In this document: positions 23,685-36,270 of the stretch, piece by piece
Numbering within the stretch: position 1 is the stretch's first letter
How the letters are laid out: each line of letters opens with the position of its first letter
DNA from: Glaciozyma antarctica PI12
Lineage: Eukaryota > Basidiomycota > Microbotryomycetes > Kriegeriales > Camptobasidiaceae
Assembly: GCA_002917775.1 (NCBI GenBank)
Contig: KZ627152.1
Location: 186,001-250,000, forward strand
Direction: 5' to 3'
Length of the DNA stretch: 64,000 bases
Notes under the pieces: generated by a model
What the model was told of the DNA's origin: nothing
Databases searched by the model: none
What the model saw: the letters and a program-made list of their open reading frames with translations, nothing else
Translations under genes and position numbers: made by a program

Positions 23685-24029
23685 AGCACCCTTGTTATTT
23701 CGTAGTTCCGTAGAAAAGGGAACAATCAGCATCACTCGTCGAGATAGCCGATCTCAGAGAGGGAAAGAAGAAGTCGAGACGAGGACGCGAGCGCGAACAA
23801 CAAGTGGAGTGTGTTGGAGGACGCGTGGAGTCGTCTCTCTTCCTTCTACCAACTCCACTCTCCTTCAGACGAGCTTGGAGAACAAGCTCACAACTCTCTC
23901 AGCTCGCCTGGTACCGCCCTACCCGACCACGCGACGCGACATTCACGGGACTTTCTACGCTTTCAACGCGTCGACGCCACCAGCTCGTACCAACGACCTC
24001 CTCCTCGTTCGCCACCACCTCGAGTCAAG
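23685..24029. other. Intergenic; leader of the MER3-like gene
   Basis: The 345 bp between the TIM54 stop and the MER3-like ATG contain pyrimidine-rich sequence close to the start. No other feature is seen. Confidence 0.4.
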
Positions 24030-27000
24030 ATGGAAGAGTACTCGGACGACATGAGCTTCGAGGAGATTGCAGCGGACCTCGAGGGGAACGAGGGAGGTGG
24101 AGAATGGGGTGAACCTAGTGGCGGTTACGAGGGGAGGTGGGAGGAGCCTCTGCGAGACCACCACGCGGGAGGGAACGACTACAGCTACTACAACGGTGCT
24201 CAGCTTGAAGAGGAGGAGTTCGAAGGTCCCCCAGAGCAGGTCGCGGGAGGTGAGTTGCTCCCTCTCTCTCTCCCCTCAACCTGTCCACGAGAGGCTGCTG
24301 ACTCTCTCGCCCATCTCTGCGACAGCTTACAGCCACTACTCCAACTTCTCCCGCCGCTCCTCCCCTACTCCCTCTTCCTACCACCATCCTGTCCCCACCG
24401 ACTCCCATCCAGCCCCTTTCTTCGACCCCAACCCCTCCTTCTCCTACAACGAGGACAGGATCGTTCGACCCACTCCCAAGTCCACCTTCCTTCCTCTCCG
24501 CCCTCAGCCCCAGCTCGCTCGACCATCTCCCGCACCTCACCCCCCTCTCCCGACCTTCTCTCGCCCACAACCCCAGTCGAGCTTCCCCGTCCCGCTCAAC
24601 GGGAACACTAGCCGAAGGAGAGACGAGCACCTGCGTCCCCCTGGAGGGCAGTCGCGCTTCCAAGCTGGTGTCGGAGGCAGCTATGCGAGTGGAGGTGGTC
24701 AGGTCGCGCTGCGAGCGCAGGCGGGAGCTGGCAGGCAGGGATCTGGAGGGGAGCCTGGCGTCGGATCGAGGGCTTCGGTGAGGAATGGGAAGAAGAGGAT
24801 GATGGAGCAGGAGGAGGAGGACTACTTCGGGGAGGACGACGCGGCGTTCGAGCTCGAGCTGCAGAGGATGGAGGTGCCGGACGGTGAGCAGCCTACGCCC
24901 CAGAAGAGGTGGAAGTGTAGAAGCTGATCTGTATCGACTACTCGCAGCCTTTTCCTCCGATCCTGTTCGGGAGACGATCCAGCAGCCACAGCAGCAGCGG
25001 TTCCGACCTCCCCAGCAGTCCTTCGCAAGCTCGCGACAAGCTCGCCCTGCGTATGACCAACCCGAAGAATCGAGCTATCGCGCTGCAGCTGCGTCGAAAG
25101 AGCCTCGTCGAGCTGGCATCAAGCTCCGTCCTGTCAGCGACCTGCGTGCGTCCCTTCCTCATCTCTCGGTGGACTCGGCAGCTGATTCCTTATTTTCAGC
25201 TGATCTCTACCGCTCGCTCTGGAAGTTTGGCATCTTCAACGCTGTTCAAAGCACGGTATTCGATTCGATCTACCAAAGCGACGAGAACATCGTCGTCAGC
25301 GCGCCAACGGGTCAGTCTCCTTCCCCGTCAGCGTTCTGTCCATCCTGACCCAACCTTTGCAGGTGCCGGCAAGACAGTGCGTCTTTTCCGTTGGCTCTCA
25401 AGCACCTCATCCTGACGATCTCCTTCTCGCAGGTCCTCTTCGAGCTCGCCATCCTCCGCCTCTTCTCGACTTCCGCCCACCCCGACGCCAAGTGCATCTA
25501 CATGGCTCCGACGAAGGCGCTCTGCTCCGAGCGTGCGAAAGACTGGAAAGCCAAGTTCGGTCGGCTCGGGTGGGACGTGATCGAGTTGACGGGGGATTCC
25601 AAGTCGGGCGCTGGGACGCTCAAGGATGTGGGGAGCGCGAAGGTGATTGTGACGACGCCCGAAAAATTTGACGCCATGACGAGGAGGTGGTGAGTCCGTT
25701 TACTGGCCAGAAGACGACGGGGTAGCTGACGGAGGACTCAGGCACGTTCACGAGAAGGTGCTGGCGAAGCTTCGCCTCTTCTGGTGCGTCTTTCCTTTTT
25801 TTCGCTCAAACGACTGCTAACGCTGAGCTCGCAGCCTCGACGAGTGCCACTTTGTCGGTCTCGACGTTCGCGGAGCCGTTCTCGAAGTCGTCGTCTCGCG
25901 CATGAAAACCTTGGGGACGCAGACTCGCTTCATCGCTCTCTCTGCGACGGCTCCGAACATCGAGGATCTCGCACAGTGGCTCGGTAAGCAGATTATTCGT
26001 CGCTCTGGGGAGGCCAGCGCTAAGCTGTGCGTATCGATAGGCGATACCGCTCAAGGCGAGGATGGCCGTGAGCGAAGTCCTGCGACCGTGTTCAAGTTCG
26101 GCGAGGAGTTCAGGCCGTGCAAGCTTCAGAAGTAAGTCCTCGCTACCCTCCATGCAGGGCGGTTACTTACTTCCAAACGAACAGGGTCGTCGTCTCGTAC
26201 TTCAAGAAGGACGACAACGACTTCATCTTCAACAGCATGCTGAATCACAAGCTCATGGAGCTTCTCAAGCAGTACGCGTCTGGCAAGCCGTGCGTCGTAC
26301 CTCCCTCCCTTCTGCAGCTCCTTGACGAGTCCTCTTTCGCAGCGTCCTCGTCTTCTGCAACACTCGCAAAGGCTGCGCGCAAGCTGCCGACGTCCTTGCG
26401 AAGGAGTACCGCGAGCTCGTCGACAGGAAGTCCAGCGGCAGCCTTCCCTGGCCAAAGCCTCCTCGCGTGACGACTCGGTTCAACGACAAGCAGTTGGGCG
26501 TCCTGGCCGAGCTCGGGATCGCGTATCATCACGCAGGGCTTGATGCAGGAGATCGTCGAGCGGTCGAGCAGGGCTTTTTGGACGGGTCGATCTTTGTTCT
26601 CTGTACGTCGCTGAGTTGCGTCTGCTGAGCGATGAGCTGATTCGGTTTCTTTAGGCGCGACGTCGACGCTGGCGACTGGTGTCAACCTTCCGGCCCGGAT
26701 GGTCATCGTCAAGGGGACAAAGCAGTACGTCGACGCCGGCTTCGTCGAGTACAGCGATCTCGATATGCTTCAGGTGTGTTCCATCTCCCTCGAGGGATCG
26801 AAAGCACTTCTAATTCGTCGGTGTTTAGATGATGGGCCGTGCTGGACGTCCTCAGTTCGACACACAGGGCATCGGTGCGTTATTTGTCGCTCTCGCTAGG
26901 GTATTGCCCCTTGCTGACTGGTGACTGCAGCTTGCATCATGACCGAGAAAATTTTCCAGACTCACTACGAGGCGCTGGCGAACTCGGAGGTGAGCGATCT

Positions 27001-30000
27001 TGACCTCTGACTCGAGTCAGTGCTAATCCGCCTCGCGCAGACTATTCTCGAGAGCTGTCTTCATCGCAACCTCACCGAGCACATCAACTCGGAGATCGCC
27101 CTCAAGAGTGCCTCTTTCCGTTCTTTCTCGCCAGCTGCGCGCTGACGCCAGCTTCCCAGCGATCACGAGCGTCGCATCGGCCTTGCTCTGGCTGCGCTCG
27201 ACCTTCCTCTTCGTCCGCATCAACAAGAACCCCGCGCACTACGCCATTGGGAACGACAGGATCTCTCCCGAAGCTCGTCTGGAGGAGATCTGCGTCGAAG
27301 CGGTCGGGCAGCTCGTCGAGAGTGGTGTCGTGGAGGAGCGAGGGGATTCCTTGAGTCCAACCGGTTCGTTCTTTCGCGCAGCATTTGCGAATTGCTCGCT
27401 GACGACAAGGCGTGCAGAACTCGGCGATGTGAGCTCTCTCTCTCTCTGAGTCTTCGCGAACCCTGGCTGATCTCCGCTTCCAGATGATGTCGCGTTACTA
27501 CCTCGCTCACTCGACCTTCATCTCCCTCAACGCCCTTCCGCCCAAGGCGAACATGCGCACGCTTCTGGAGACGCTCTCGGCGTGCTTCGAATTTCAGAAC
27601 ATTCGCTTCCGCAACGGAGAGAAGAGCGTACGTCCTCACCGGCAACGAGTCTAACGAGGAATTAGAGCTGACCTGCGACGTTTCCAGGTCTATGCGAAGC
27701 AGAACAAGGTCCGTCGTCGCTGCTGGCTCCCGCGAAGCTTGACTGACCGACCGCTTCCGCAGAACCTCAAGTACCCTTGCGTCAAAGTGTCTACGACGGC
27801 GGACAAGGTGATGATCGTCATCCAACTCGTGCTTCAGGGAACTCCCCTCAGCGAAGTCAAGCTCGGCAACGACTCCAACCCGAACATGGACAGCATTCTC
27901 ATCTGGCAGCACGCGCCGCGAATCGCCAAGTGTGCGTCGTTCGAGGGCCTCGACATCGTAGGTGTTTGCTAAACGTTCCCGCAGGCATCGTCGACCTGGC
28001 TCTCGAACATCGCGACGGAGGTGTGAAGACCGCCCTCGAACTGTGCGTCGGTCAGAGTCCTCTCTAGCGTCTTCCTAACGACGAGCCTCGCAGGTTGCGG
28101 TCCTTGAACGCGAGAGCGTGGGAAGGTACTCCCTTCGTTCTTCGCCAGCTCGAAGGCATTGGCGAGAAGGGTGTGAAGGTTCGTCTGCGTTCGGAGCGCG
28201 TCTTTCGCGCGCCGTTTCTGACCTTTGCGTATCGCAGGCTCTCTCCGAGAAGGGTATCGCCACCTTCAAGGACCTCTTCGAGTCGGAGCCAAGTCGCATC
28301 GAGCTCATTTTGAATCGGTGAGTGGCGAATCCTCTCCAGCCTCGCTTCTCGTACTGACTATTCGGTCAGGAACCCACCCTTCGGAAAGAAGCTCATCGCT
28401 CAAGCGCGCTCCTTCCCCCAATTCTTCCTCAACATCACGTCCGAAGAAGGCTCGGAGTAGGCTCTCGACGTCGCACTTCAAGGTCACACTTCAGGTCGAG
28501 GTCGGGCTCGTCGTCACGTCGCCGCCGCCCCAGCTCAAGAAGGGACGCGCTCGCTTCTGGGCTTCGATCCTCCTCGTCACCTCGGATGGAGAGTACCTCG
28601 AGTGCGTTACTTTCGTCTCTCGCAACGCTGGCATCTCGTTGACGCACGACGCAGGTTCCGACGCACGAAGACCGAGCAGCTCCTTACTGGACCCAAGACT
28701 TTTTCCATCTCTGTCGTTCTCGTCAAGCCCTCTCAGGTTCGTCGTCGTTGCCTTAGCCTCCTCGATGGTTCCTGACGCTTCATGTGCTCTAGCGAATCAT
28801 CGGTACCGTCGGATGCGAGGACCTTGGTGCGTCCTCGCTGCTCGTTTCACCACTCCTTTCTGACGCGTAACTTGATCACAGGCGGGTCTGAAGTACGTGC
28901 GGTCTACAAGCCTACGACCGAGGGCTCAAGCTGCCCTATTCCTGGTGAGTCCACTGCTTTTCTTGCCGATGAGCATACTCACACGTCCTCGTGCAGCTAT
29001 TGGACATGCGGCGAACACGCGTTTGACGGAGGTACATAGTTTCTTCCTCACATCACACCGACGCTGCTCATTCTGAACTAGATCTACTCGGATGAGGACG
29101 ACGCAAAGCCCTTCCAGTCGAAAGCGCCGAGCACGGGTGAGCTGGCCTGATTCACTCCACTTACCTCGACGCAGCTGACAGTTTATCCTCGCAGCTCGCC
29201 CAGTCACCATTGCGGAGGAAGAAGCGCCTCCTGAGTCCCCTCCGCCAGCTCGTCAGCTCGCGAATGGAAACTGGGCTTGCAACCACCGCTGCGGTACGTA
29301 GCTCATCTTCGTTCCCTCTTGTGATCTTTGCTGACGAGCGAGCACAGCGGACAAGACGAAGTGCCGTCACCTGTGGTGCGTAGCTCCGAGGCTGATTCCC
29401 TGATCCCTACTCACTTCGACTGGATTCAAGCTGCCGCGAAGGACTCGAGAAGCCGCCCGTCGTCCGCTCAAAGGCCAAACACTCGAAGCAGCAGTCCGCG
29501 AGTACCTCGCTCGGCGCTTCCTCGAAGCCGGCAGTCACTCAGTCGAAGCTCTTCGACACTCCCGACACTCCCAGCTCGAAGAACAACCCTCCAGTTCGCG
29601 CTCGCCACGTCCCGCCGAAGACGAACACTCCAGGACCGAAGCTCGGAACGTCTCTCTTCAGCAACATGTCGACCTCGCTCGACAGCAGCAGCTCGGACGA
29701 TCTTCCCCTCATCGCCAATCTCTCCACCTCGAACAAGTTCCACTCTCGCCGCGTCTCTCAATCCTCTATCAACAAATCCAGTACCTCCGCTCCGACCCTC
29801 ATCGAAGTCGACGACGAGGACGAAATCGACCAGCTCGAAACTCCTACGCCCTCTCCTCCTCCTCCGCAGAAGAAGGCTTCGACCAAGCGGGCGTCTTCCT
29901 CGTCGATCTTCGCTCAGCATCCCAAGCGACCCAAAGGAGCTCTCGACGTCTCCCGTTCCTCCCCCGACCCCTCGAGCGCGAGTGCGAAGCCGATGGAGCG

Positions 30001-30199
30001 TCTCTTCCTGCTTTCGCCGAGTCGATCGCCAGAGCTGGAGCTTACGATGCCGGTCGAGATGGAGGTCGAGGTTCCGGATATCGCTGCGGCGACGGAGGAC
30101 CAGCAGATGGAGGCGGAAGTGGCGAAGGAGGAGGGCAAGACGGACGAGGACGCCGATTTCGAGGAGTGGATGCAGGAGAACGTGATGGTGGGGGAGTAG
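24030..30199 (+). CDS. MER3: Meiotic DNA helicase MER3/HFM1 homolog
   Basis: A very large gene with more than twenty short introns. After an acidic, Pro/Gln-rich N-terminus come the Ski2-like motifs: Q-like FGIFNAVQS, SAPTGAGKT (I, split by introns), MAPTKALCSERAKDW (Ia), TTPEKFDAMTRRW, LDECHFVG (II, with C as third residue), ALSATAPN (III), VFCNTRKGC (IV), ATSTLATGVNLPA (V) and QMMGRAGRPQFD (VI). A winged-helix region and a Sec63 domain with helix-hairpin-helix (LRQLEGIGEKGVKALSEKGI) follow. Near the end is WACNHRCADKTKCRHLCC, the Cys/His zinc motif of MER3/HFM1, then a disordered acidic tail ending EEWMQENVMVGE. MER3 unwinds recombination intermediates and promotes crossovers. Walker A and motif VI residues are intact, so the enzyme looks functional. 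Confidence 0.92.
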
Positions 30200-30340
30200 T
30201 TGGTTTGGGGGTAGTAATCGCATGCTTTTGTTCGTGTATCCTTATGGAGATGGACGGAGAACGGAAGGAGGTCGGGGCCGCAAAGACAGGAGCCGCCCCA
30301 AGTTTCGGCGCTGCTTCCCCTACACGCTGCTCTTCAACCC

Positions 30341-32235
30341 ATGTCGTCCGGCCAAGAACACGTTTCCCCCCGGCCCTTCCGACTCTCAGCCTTGCTAAAG
30401 GGACACTCGGACGACGTGCGAGCGCTCGCCTCCGACGCATCGTCGCGGCTCCTCAGCGGCTCCCGCGACGGTACGACGAGGACGTGGACTCGAAGGGGAG
30501 CTCAAGAGGGGCGCACAGGAGGCTGGGAGGAGGAGAGCGTACTGCGGGATCACCAAGGATTCGTCAACTCTGTGTGTCACCTCCCTCCGCCAGCTGGCGA
30601 TGCTGGAGCTCATCAAGGTGAGCGCCTCCTCCCAACCCTGTGCCGCTTGGACAAAAGCAGCCACTCACTCCGCCATTTCTGGAAGCGTGTAAGCTGACTT
30701 TGCGCCTCGCAGACGGCTGCCTCGTTACGGGCGGACTCGACGCGCTCATCTGCGTACGCGACTTGCCCAAACCCGGCTCTCCACCCTCTCCGGAACCGCT
30801 CCAGACGCTTACAGGGCACGCTGGGAACGTCTGCTCGCTTCATGCTTCGAGTGACGGACGTCGGCTCGTCAGTGGGAGCTGGGATTCGACCGCGAGAGTC
30901 TGGGATACGAGGGACTGGAGCTGCGAGCACATCCTTGTTGGGCACCGTGCTGCCGTCTGGGATGCTCTTGCGGTTGAGGGAAAGGGCTACGAGGATTCGG
31001 TGTTGACAGGTACGGCTCTTTAAAGCTCGGAGGAGGTGGGGTCGCGTAGCTAACTCCGCACCGTCTCCAGCGTCGGCGGACTGCTTGATCCGGCTCTTCA
31101 AAGGCGCGGAATGCAAGGTCGTATTCAAGGGTCACACGGAAGCTGTTCGAGCTCTCGCTAAAGTTCTCGCCGAGGACGAGGACGGTACACTCTTCGCAAG
31201 CGCGAGCAACGATGGGTGAGCTTCGACTTTTCTCTTTCCGCGACGTCTCTCATGATGTGGCTCTCGAACAGAACGGTCCGGATCTGGAATTTGCAAGGCG
31301 ACGCCATCACCGTTCTCGCTGGGCATGACTCCTTCATCTATGTGATCGTCTCGCTTCCATCAGCCGCGGGAGGAGGGCTTGCGAGTTCAGGCGAGGATGG
31401 GATCGTCAAGATCTGGAACGGTGCGCTCCTCGTCTTTACTCGAGTTCCTTCCAGCTCACTCCGAGCTTTCAACAGATGAGGATGGCGAAGAAGATCAGGA
31501 GATTCTCGTTCCGGCGCTTTCAGGTGCGGCTCAGCGTTCTCCTCCGCCCTGGGCATCTTCGCAGGTCTGCGCTAACGTCTTTATTTTGCAGTGTGGACCT
31601 TGGCGGCGCTTCCAAACGGTGACCTGGCGATGGGATGCAGCAAGGACCCGTCTGGTGATTGCCTCATCTGGGTCTTCACCCGCGACGAAGCTCGAGGAGC
31701 CGACGCTGCTTGCCTAAAAGTGTGCCACACGTTCAGCTTTCGTTACAATCACTCACTATGCTTTTGCAGGACTACGAGGAGCGAATGGCGAGACGCCCGA
31801 AGCCTGCAGCGAAAGTCGAAGCTCTGCCTATCGCTTCGGTCAACGATCTCGCGCAGACCGGCACGGAAGGACAGATCAAGCTCGTCAAGGTCGAGGGCGT
31901 GACGCAGGCGTTCCAGGTGCGTCGCTCGTGTGCGAGACGAGGCCTAAAATCTGACCTCGCTCCCTTCGCAGTGGACCGAATCGAGCTGGGTTCAACTCGG
32001 GGAGGTGGTCGACGAGGCTCCAGAGCAAGCTGCTCGTCCCAAGACGCTCTACGAGAGGATTGAGTACGATTTCGTCCTCGACGTTGATGTCAAGGACGAC
32101 GAACCGCCGCTGCGTCTGGCGTTCAACGTCGAGGACGACCCTCAGGAGGTCGCGGTGGCTTTCCAGCTGAAGCATGCTCTTCCAGTCAGTTATGTCGACC
32201 AGATTAGGGAGTTCATTCTGCATCATGCAAGATAG
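30341..32235 (+). CDS. DOA1: Doa1/PLAA-like WD40-PFU protein lacking the PUL domain
   Basis: Seven WD40 blades are visible, e.g. LKGHSDDVRALA, LTGHAGNVCSLH with GSWDSTARVWDT, FKGHTEAVRALA with SASNDGTVRIWN, and LAGHDSFIYVIV with SGEDGIVKIWN. After a linker (IASVNDLAQTGTEGQIKLV) comes the PFU ubiquitin-binding domain (YERIEYDFVLDVDVKDDEPP, LRLAFN, LPVSYVDQIREFILHH). The stop TAG comes straight after it at 32233-32235. Yeast Doa1 and human PLAA continue with a PUL armadillo domain that binds Cdc48/p97; it is missing here and I could not find it in the next 1.1 kb. Ubiquitin-handling function is probable, but Cdc48 coupling is in doubt. Confidence 0.85.
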
Positions 32236-33364
32236 CTCCATCAGCCTCTCGGGAGGTAGTTCGGCATCGCCGCTTTCGTGCGAAGCTCTCCTGCTCTTCA
32301 GCTTCGCTTAAGCGTTTCTATTGCACTCAGCTTTTCACAATCTACACCACACGCTCTGCTTCCAACCTCGTTCGCCAGCGCAGGCCAGCGCGGCTATCCT
32401 ACCCGCCCTCCGCCTCTCCTCCTCCGCCTTCCCTCCGACGCCTCCACCCCCAAACGAACCTCAAGCCCTCAAGTCGCAGCCGTACTGCAGTCCTGCTATC
32501 AAGCGCGCTATGCGATTAGACGCGCAAGCTTGCCCGCGTTTCCGCCCTCCCGACGACGCTAGCAACCAAGCGTCTCCCGTCTCCGGCCTCTCCTCTCGCC
32601 TCGTTTCTTTCCCTTCTCCACCTCCTCAGCTCCTCTAACTCTCTGCGCGCCGGCCTCAACTCCTCCGACTCCTCCAACTCCCCCTACTCGGCACTCCACC
32701 TCGCCTCCCCGACGCGAATGAGTTTTGCTGGAACGCGGCGTGTTGTCGAGGTGGCTAGGGCTTGGGGGTGCCGGTTGAGGGAATGCGCGCAGGAGGCGAT
32801 ACGTTGGCGGAGAGAGGAGCTGGACGCGCGAAGAGGAGGTCTCGTACGCGTCGGGTGCGTCGAGAGGTGGGGCTGACCGCGCCGCTGCTCCTGGTTCCTC
32901 TTGACTGTGGTTCGCTCGCCGTTGTGTCCACGCAATCCTGCTGATTTGCTAAGGCGTCCACGACAGAGTTTCGAGGGCCAAGGGAGGCGGGAACCCTCTA
33001 ATTGTTTCTGGGATGAAGTCGACCAGCCATCTCCGGTCTCCGATCAAATTCGGCCGGCAGGTGTTCAGGCACAGAACTCTTTCGCCTGGAACCGTCCAGC
33101 CTTCTCCTTAGCTTGGGAGAATCAAGCTCGTTTGGGTCCCGAATGCGCGAACGACTCTGGGAGATCTGCGCGAGGAAGGCCTGATTCCTCTCCGAGGACA
33201 AGGACAGGATACCGAAGAAACGGGGCAGCTTGCCGGTCTCGCTGTCCCTTTGCTCGTCTTCTTCCTACCTCTCCACTCGCTCGCGTGAATTGACAGCAAG
33301 CAGCACCTCTGCTCCCGCTCGGTTGCCGTCGCAATCGTCGCTCCCTCCACCGAAGACGCGCTCG
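32236..33364. other. Region between the Doa1-like gene and LPMO-like copy 2, with a possible small gene
   Basis: No PUL-domain sequence was found. A possible two-exon small gene lies at 32718-33111 (see separate entry). The last 250 bp are probably promoter and leader of LPMO-like copy 2. Confidence 0.4.
32718..33111 (+). CDS. Possible small two-exon gene, unknown product
   Basis: ATG 32718 opens MSFAGTRRVVEVARAWGCRL and runs in a frame open from about 32520. A donor gtgcgt near 32859 and an acceptor near 32966 would join it to a frame reading KGGGNPLIVSGMKSTSHLRS and SPIKFGRQVFRHRTLSPG, with a stop near 33109. The composition is basic (Arg-rich), as in small ribosomal or mitochondrial proteins, but I recognise no family and the splice is guessed. 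It may be chance. Confidence 0.25.
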
Positions 33365-35392
33365 ATGAAGTTCCTCCCTCTCCTAGCTCTCGCGGGGGTT
33401 CTCCCAGCAGCTCTGGCTCATCACTCGGTAAGTCGGTATTCTTTTCTCTTCCCTCAAGCCACCGTGCGTGCAACGAAGCGACGGTAGTTCTGCCGCGTTC
33501 GCCGCCGCGTCTTGCTCGCAGCTCCAGCACGCGTGCTGACTTTCTCTGGCTCGCAGATCTGGACTCCTAGCATGTACGGCGTAGGGAACAACTGGGATTA
33601 TGTGGCGGGAGATCCCGTTACGCCGCTTGGGCCGGACATCGCCAAGCAGGATGACTGGTGGTTCCGGTTCGTTGCCATTCGTACCTAATCCTGTGCGAAG
33701 CTGACTGTGTTGTGCTCAGAGGACCAGCTTACAGGGCGCTCAAGCCAATCGCAGGCGCAGTGAGCACTCTGGTCGCAGGCGGCAAGTTCACCGTCGAGAT
33801 TGCGTGCGTCTTTTCGCTCCTCGCTCGCTGCTCTCCCATTCTGATCGCGCCTTTCCATCTTCTAACAGCTGCCACATTGCCTGGACCTCGCTGGGATGGC
33901 GCGAGACTGTGATCGGCAGCTACCTCGATGCGTGTCCCGAGAACGTCGGATCGTATCACGCTGGCGACCCCGACGGCTTCATCGACGAAGCACTTGTTTC
34001 TGGGTGTGCTCTCGGTATTGCAGACGTCGACTCTATTGATAAGGTACGCTCCATTTCCAATTGTATCAGGTGTTACGAGCTGACTCGTCTTGCGAAGGTC
34101 ACTTGGAACAACCTCGCTATCTTCTCTGTTCAGGCCAAGTGCGTGCGGAACCGCGTTACTACCTTCGATGTGAGTTTTTACTTCTACTGAAGCCTGCGGA
34201 TCTCCGACTTGGTGGATTCGACGCGCTCGCTAAATTTCGTCGTCCCTCCCAGGTTCCCGCTGCGATGCCCAAATGTACTGGCTCGAAGTGTATCTGCGCC
34301 TGGTTCTGGCTAGCCAATAACGGCTCTGCCAACTTTTTACGTAGCCTCAGCCTCTCGCTTTCCACGCTCTCGACTAACCTCGTTCTCTTCGCAGTACATG
34401 GTTTGTCGCCTCGGTCCCCACCTTTCTCAGCTGGCCTCTAACGAACTCCTCCTCGCAGACCGGATTCGATTGCAACGTCGCTGGCTCGCCCGCGAACGCA
34501 CGTCCTATCTCCGCTCCGATCGACCCAGGATGGTGCCCCAAGGGCAGCACCACCTGCTTTCCGACCAAAGGCGCCAAACGACCTCTTTACGCTTACAACT
34601 CTCCCTCGAACGTCATTTGGCGAGGGAACGACGATCGGCCAGGGTACCATCGTAACTGGGGATTCCTTGACGGAGCGCAGAACGATATCTGTGCGTCCAT
34701 TTCTCTCGTTGCTGTTCCGAAACCGATTAACCGCTCTCGCTCCAGTTGAACCGCCTCTTGTCGTCTCAACCTCGGTTGCCAGCATTGTTTCCGCTACTAG
34801 CACCACGTGAGTCACTGTTCTGCTCGCTCGCAAGGTTTTCCTGACCGTTATACTTTGTAGATCCGTCGCAACAACCCCTTCTACTTCTGCCAGCCTCTCA
34901 ACAACAGCCCTTCCCATCTCGTCCTCTACTTCTTCACCAACAATCTCCACTCTATCTACCACCTCCACTTCTGCCGCCTCCCTCTCCACCACTTCCTCTG
35001 CCACGACAAGCTCTTCCACGACTTCCTCGTCCTCGACCTCGCGTATCTCGACGACGTCGTTGACCACCAAGGGTCGAGGCGTCTGGACCCCTCCAACGAT
35101 CGCACTCACTACCAGTACAACGTCTACCACAAGTGGGCGAGGCGTCGGCGGCAAGACTCAAGCTCCGATCATCACGAAACCGGGCAAGGTGCAGCAGAGC
35201 CGGCGTGCAGAGCCGACGCTGCGGCACGCTCGAAACTTTGCGAGTGCGCCGCGAGCTTTGGATCCGGAGGAGGGGAGAGCGGAGTGGGTTGCGGCGAGGG
35301 TTGCGGCGCAGTTGGGTTTGAGAGGGATGGAGGGGTGTGCGGAGCTGGACCATGCCTGTCGCTCGGTCAACGGGAGCAGCAGCATGTTGTAA
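33365..35392 (+). CDS. Secreted AA14-type LPMO-like protein, copy 2
   Basis: The signal peptide MKFLPLLALAGVLPAALA exposes His1 (HHSIWTPSMYGVG). The mature domain matches copy 1 block for block: WWFRGPAYRAL, KFTVEIACHIAWTSLGW, YLDACPEN, VSGCALGIADVDSIDKVTWNN, CTGSKCICAWFWLANNG and FEPPLVV. A long Ser/Thr-rich region (residues ~270-360) suits O-mannosylated cell-wall or secreted proteins, and the tail reads DPEEGRAEWVAARVAAQ, then CAELDHACRSVNG. About ten introns, each at the same place as in the other copies. 145 bp at 34552-34696 are identical to copy 3, including the intron donor. Copper oxidase function is inferred; substrate unknown. Confidence 0.75.
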
Positions 35393-36270
35393 CACACTCG
35401 CATTCTCGTATATTAGCTTAGTGATCTCGCCCGGCTCGCCAAGGAGATTGAGGAGGAGGGAGATTCGCTTCGGAGTCCGGCGTCCGCGAGATCGTCCACT
35501 TCTAATTACTCTCTCTCTCTCTCTCTATCTCCCCACTCACGGTCCCTGAATCTTCTACCGTACACCGAGGAGCGGAGGGAGCTTCAGGGCGGGCGAAGCT
35601 GACCCATCAATCTGAGGCTGATCCGTATTGTTCTCTTTTGAGAGCAGCTCTTCTTGCGGGCGGGGGTACTGTTGATCAGCACGACCTGCCTGTTGCTCTA
35701 ACAACAAGGCGAGAGCGTATTACCAACGAGGGCTTGGTAGCTGGCGTTAGAGCACAGCCACGCGCCGCAGACACGACCCGGCGTCGGTTCTTCTGCGCTC
35801 CTCGCGACTCCTCCTACCTCCTCTCCCGTGTCCACCTCTGTCGCCTGCTCGACGTCGAATACGGAAGGATCCAACGCAAACCTTGCGCGTCGCCCATCAG
35901 CTTTCTTCGCATTCGGCGCGCTCGATCACAAATTCAAAGTCGAGGACGTCGAGGCCTGGTCCAGGAACCAGCTCTCTTTTCTCGCAGCTTTGCGGACGCG
36001 CAGGACACGCTGCCGCCTGGCAGGCCTCGTCCTGCTCTTCCCTGCTGTTAGCTTCGAAGTATCGTCCCCGTTCTGGGTCTATCGCAGATCAGGGAGCCTG
36101 GCCTTTCGCGGGGGAGAAGACGATGAGTATGAGTTTGCGTCTCGGACTGTTCTTCTTTCCTTCTCCATCTCTCCCTTCACCCTTCGCAAGACCGTCAGCG
36201 AGCAGCGTCCCAAATCCCCCCTACCCACCCCTTCGCATCCTCTCTTCCCGCTCGACCTACTCTCTCTCGG
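35393..36270. other. Intergenic between LPMO-like copies 2 and 3
   Basis: The 878-bp gap holds a CT microsatellite at about 35510-35527 and several open frames. One frame near 35850-36000 (SAFFAFGALDHKF, VEDVEAWSRNQLSFLAAL) looks somewhat protein-like but has no recognised family, no good start and no splice partners. The last ~200 bp should be the promoter of copy 3. Confidence 0.4.
35510..35527. repeat. CT dinucleotide microsatellite
   Basis: About nine uninterrupted CT units, ending in ctatctcccc. It lies in the gap after LPMO-like copy 2. Confidence 0.9.

Noticed and set aside
32901-33293. 130-residue plus-strand frame before LPMO-like copy 2
   Set aside because: Arg/Pro/Ser composition typical of GC-rich non-coding frames and no homology.
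34438-35154. Long minus-strand frame rich in Val/Glu across LPMO-like copy 2
   Set aside because: It is the antisense shadow of the Ser/Thr-rich linker; the plus strand has a full spliced gene here.
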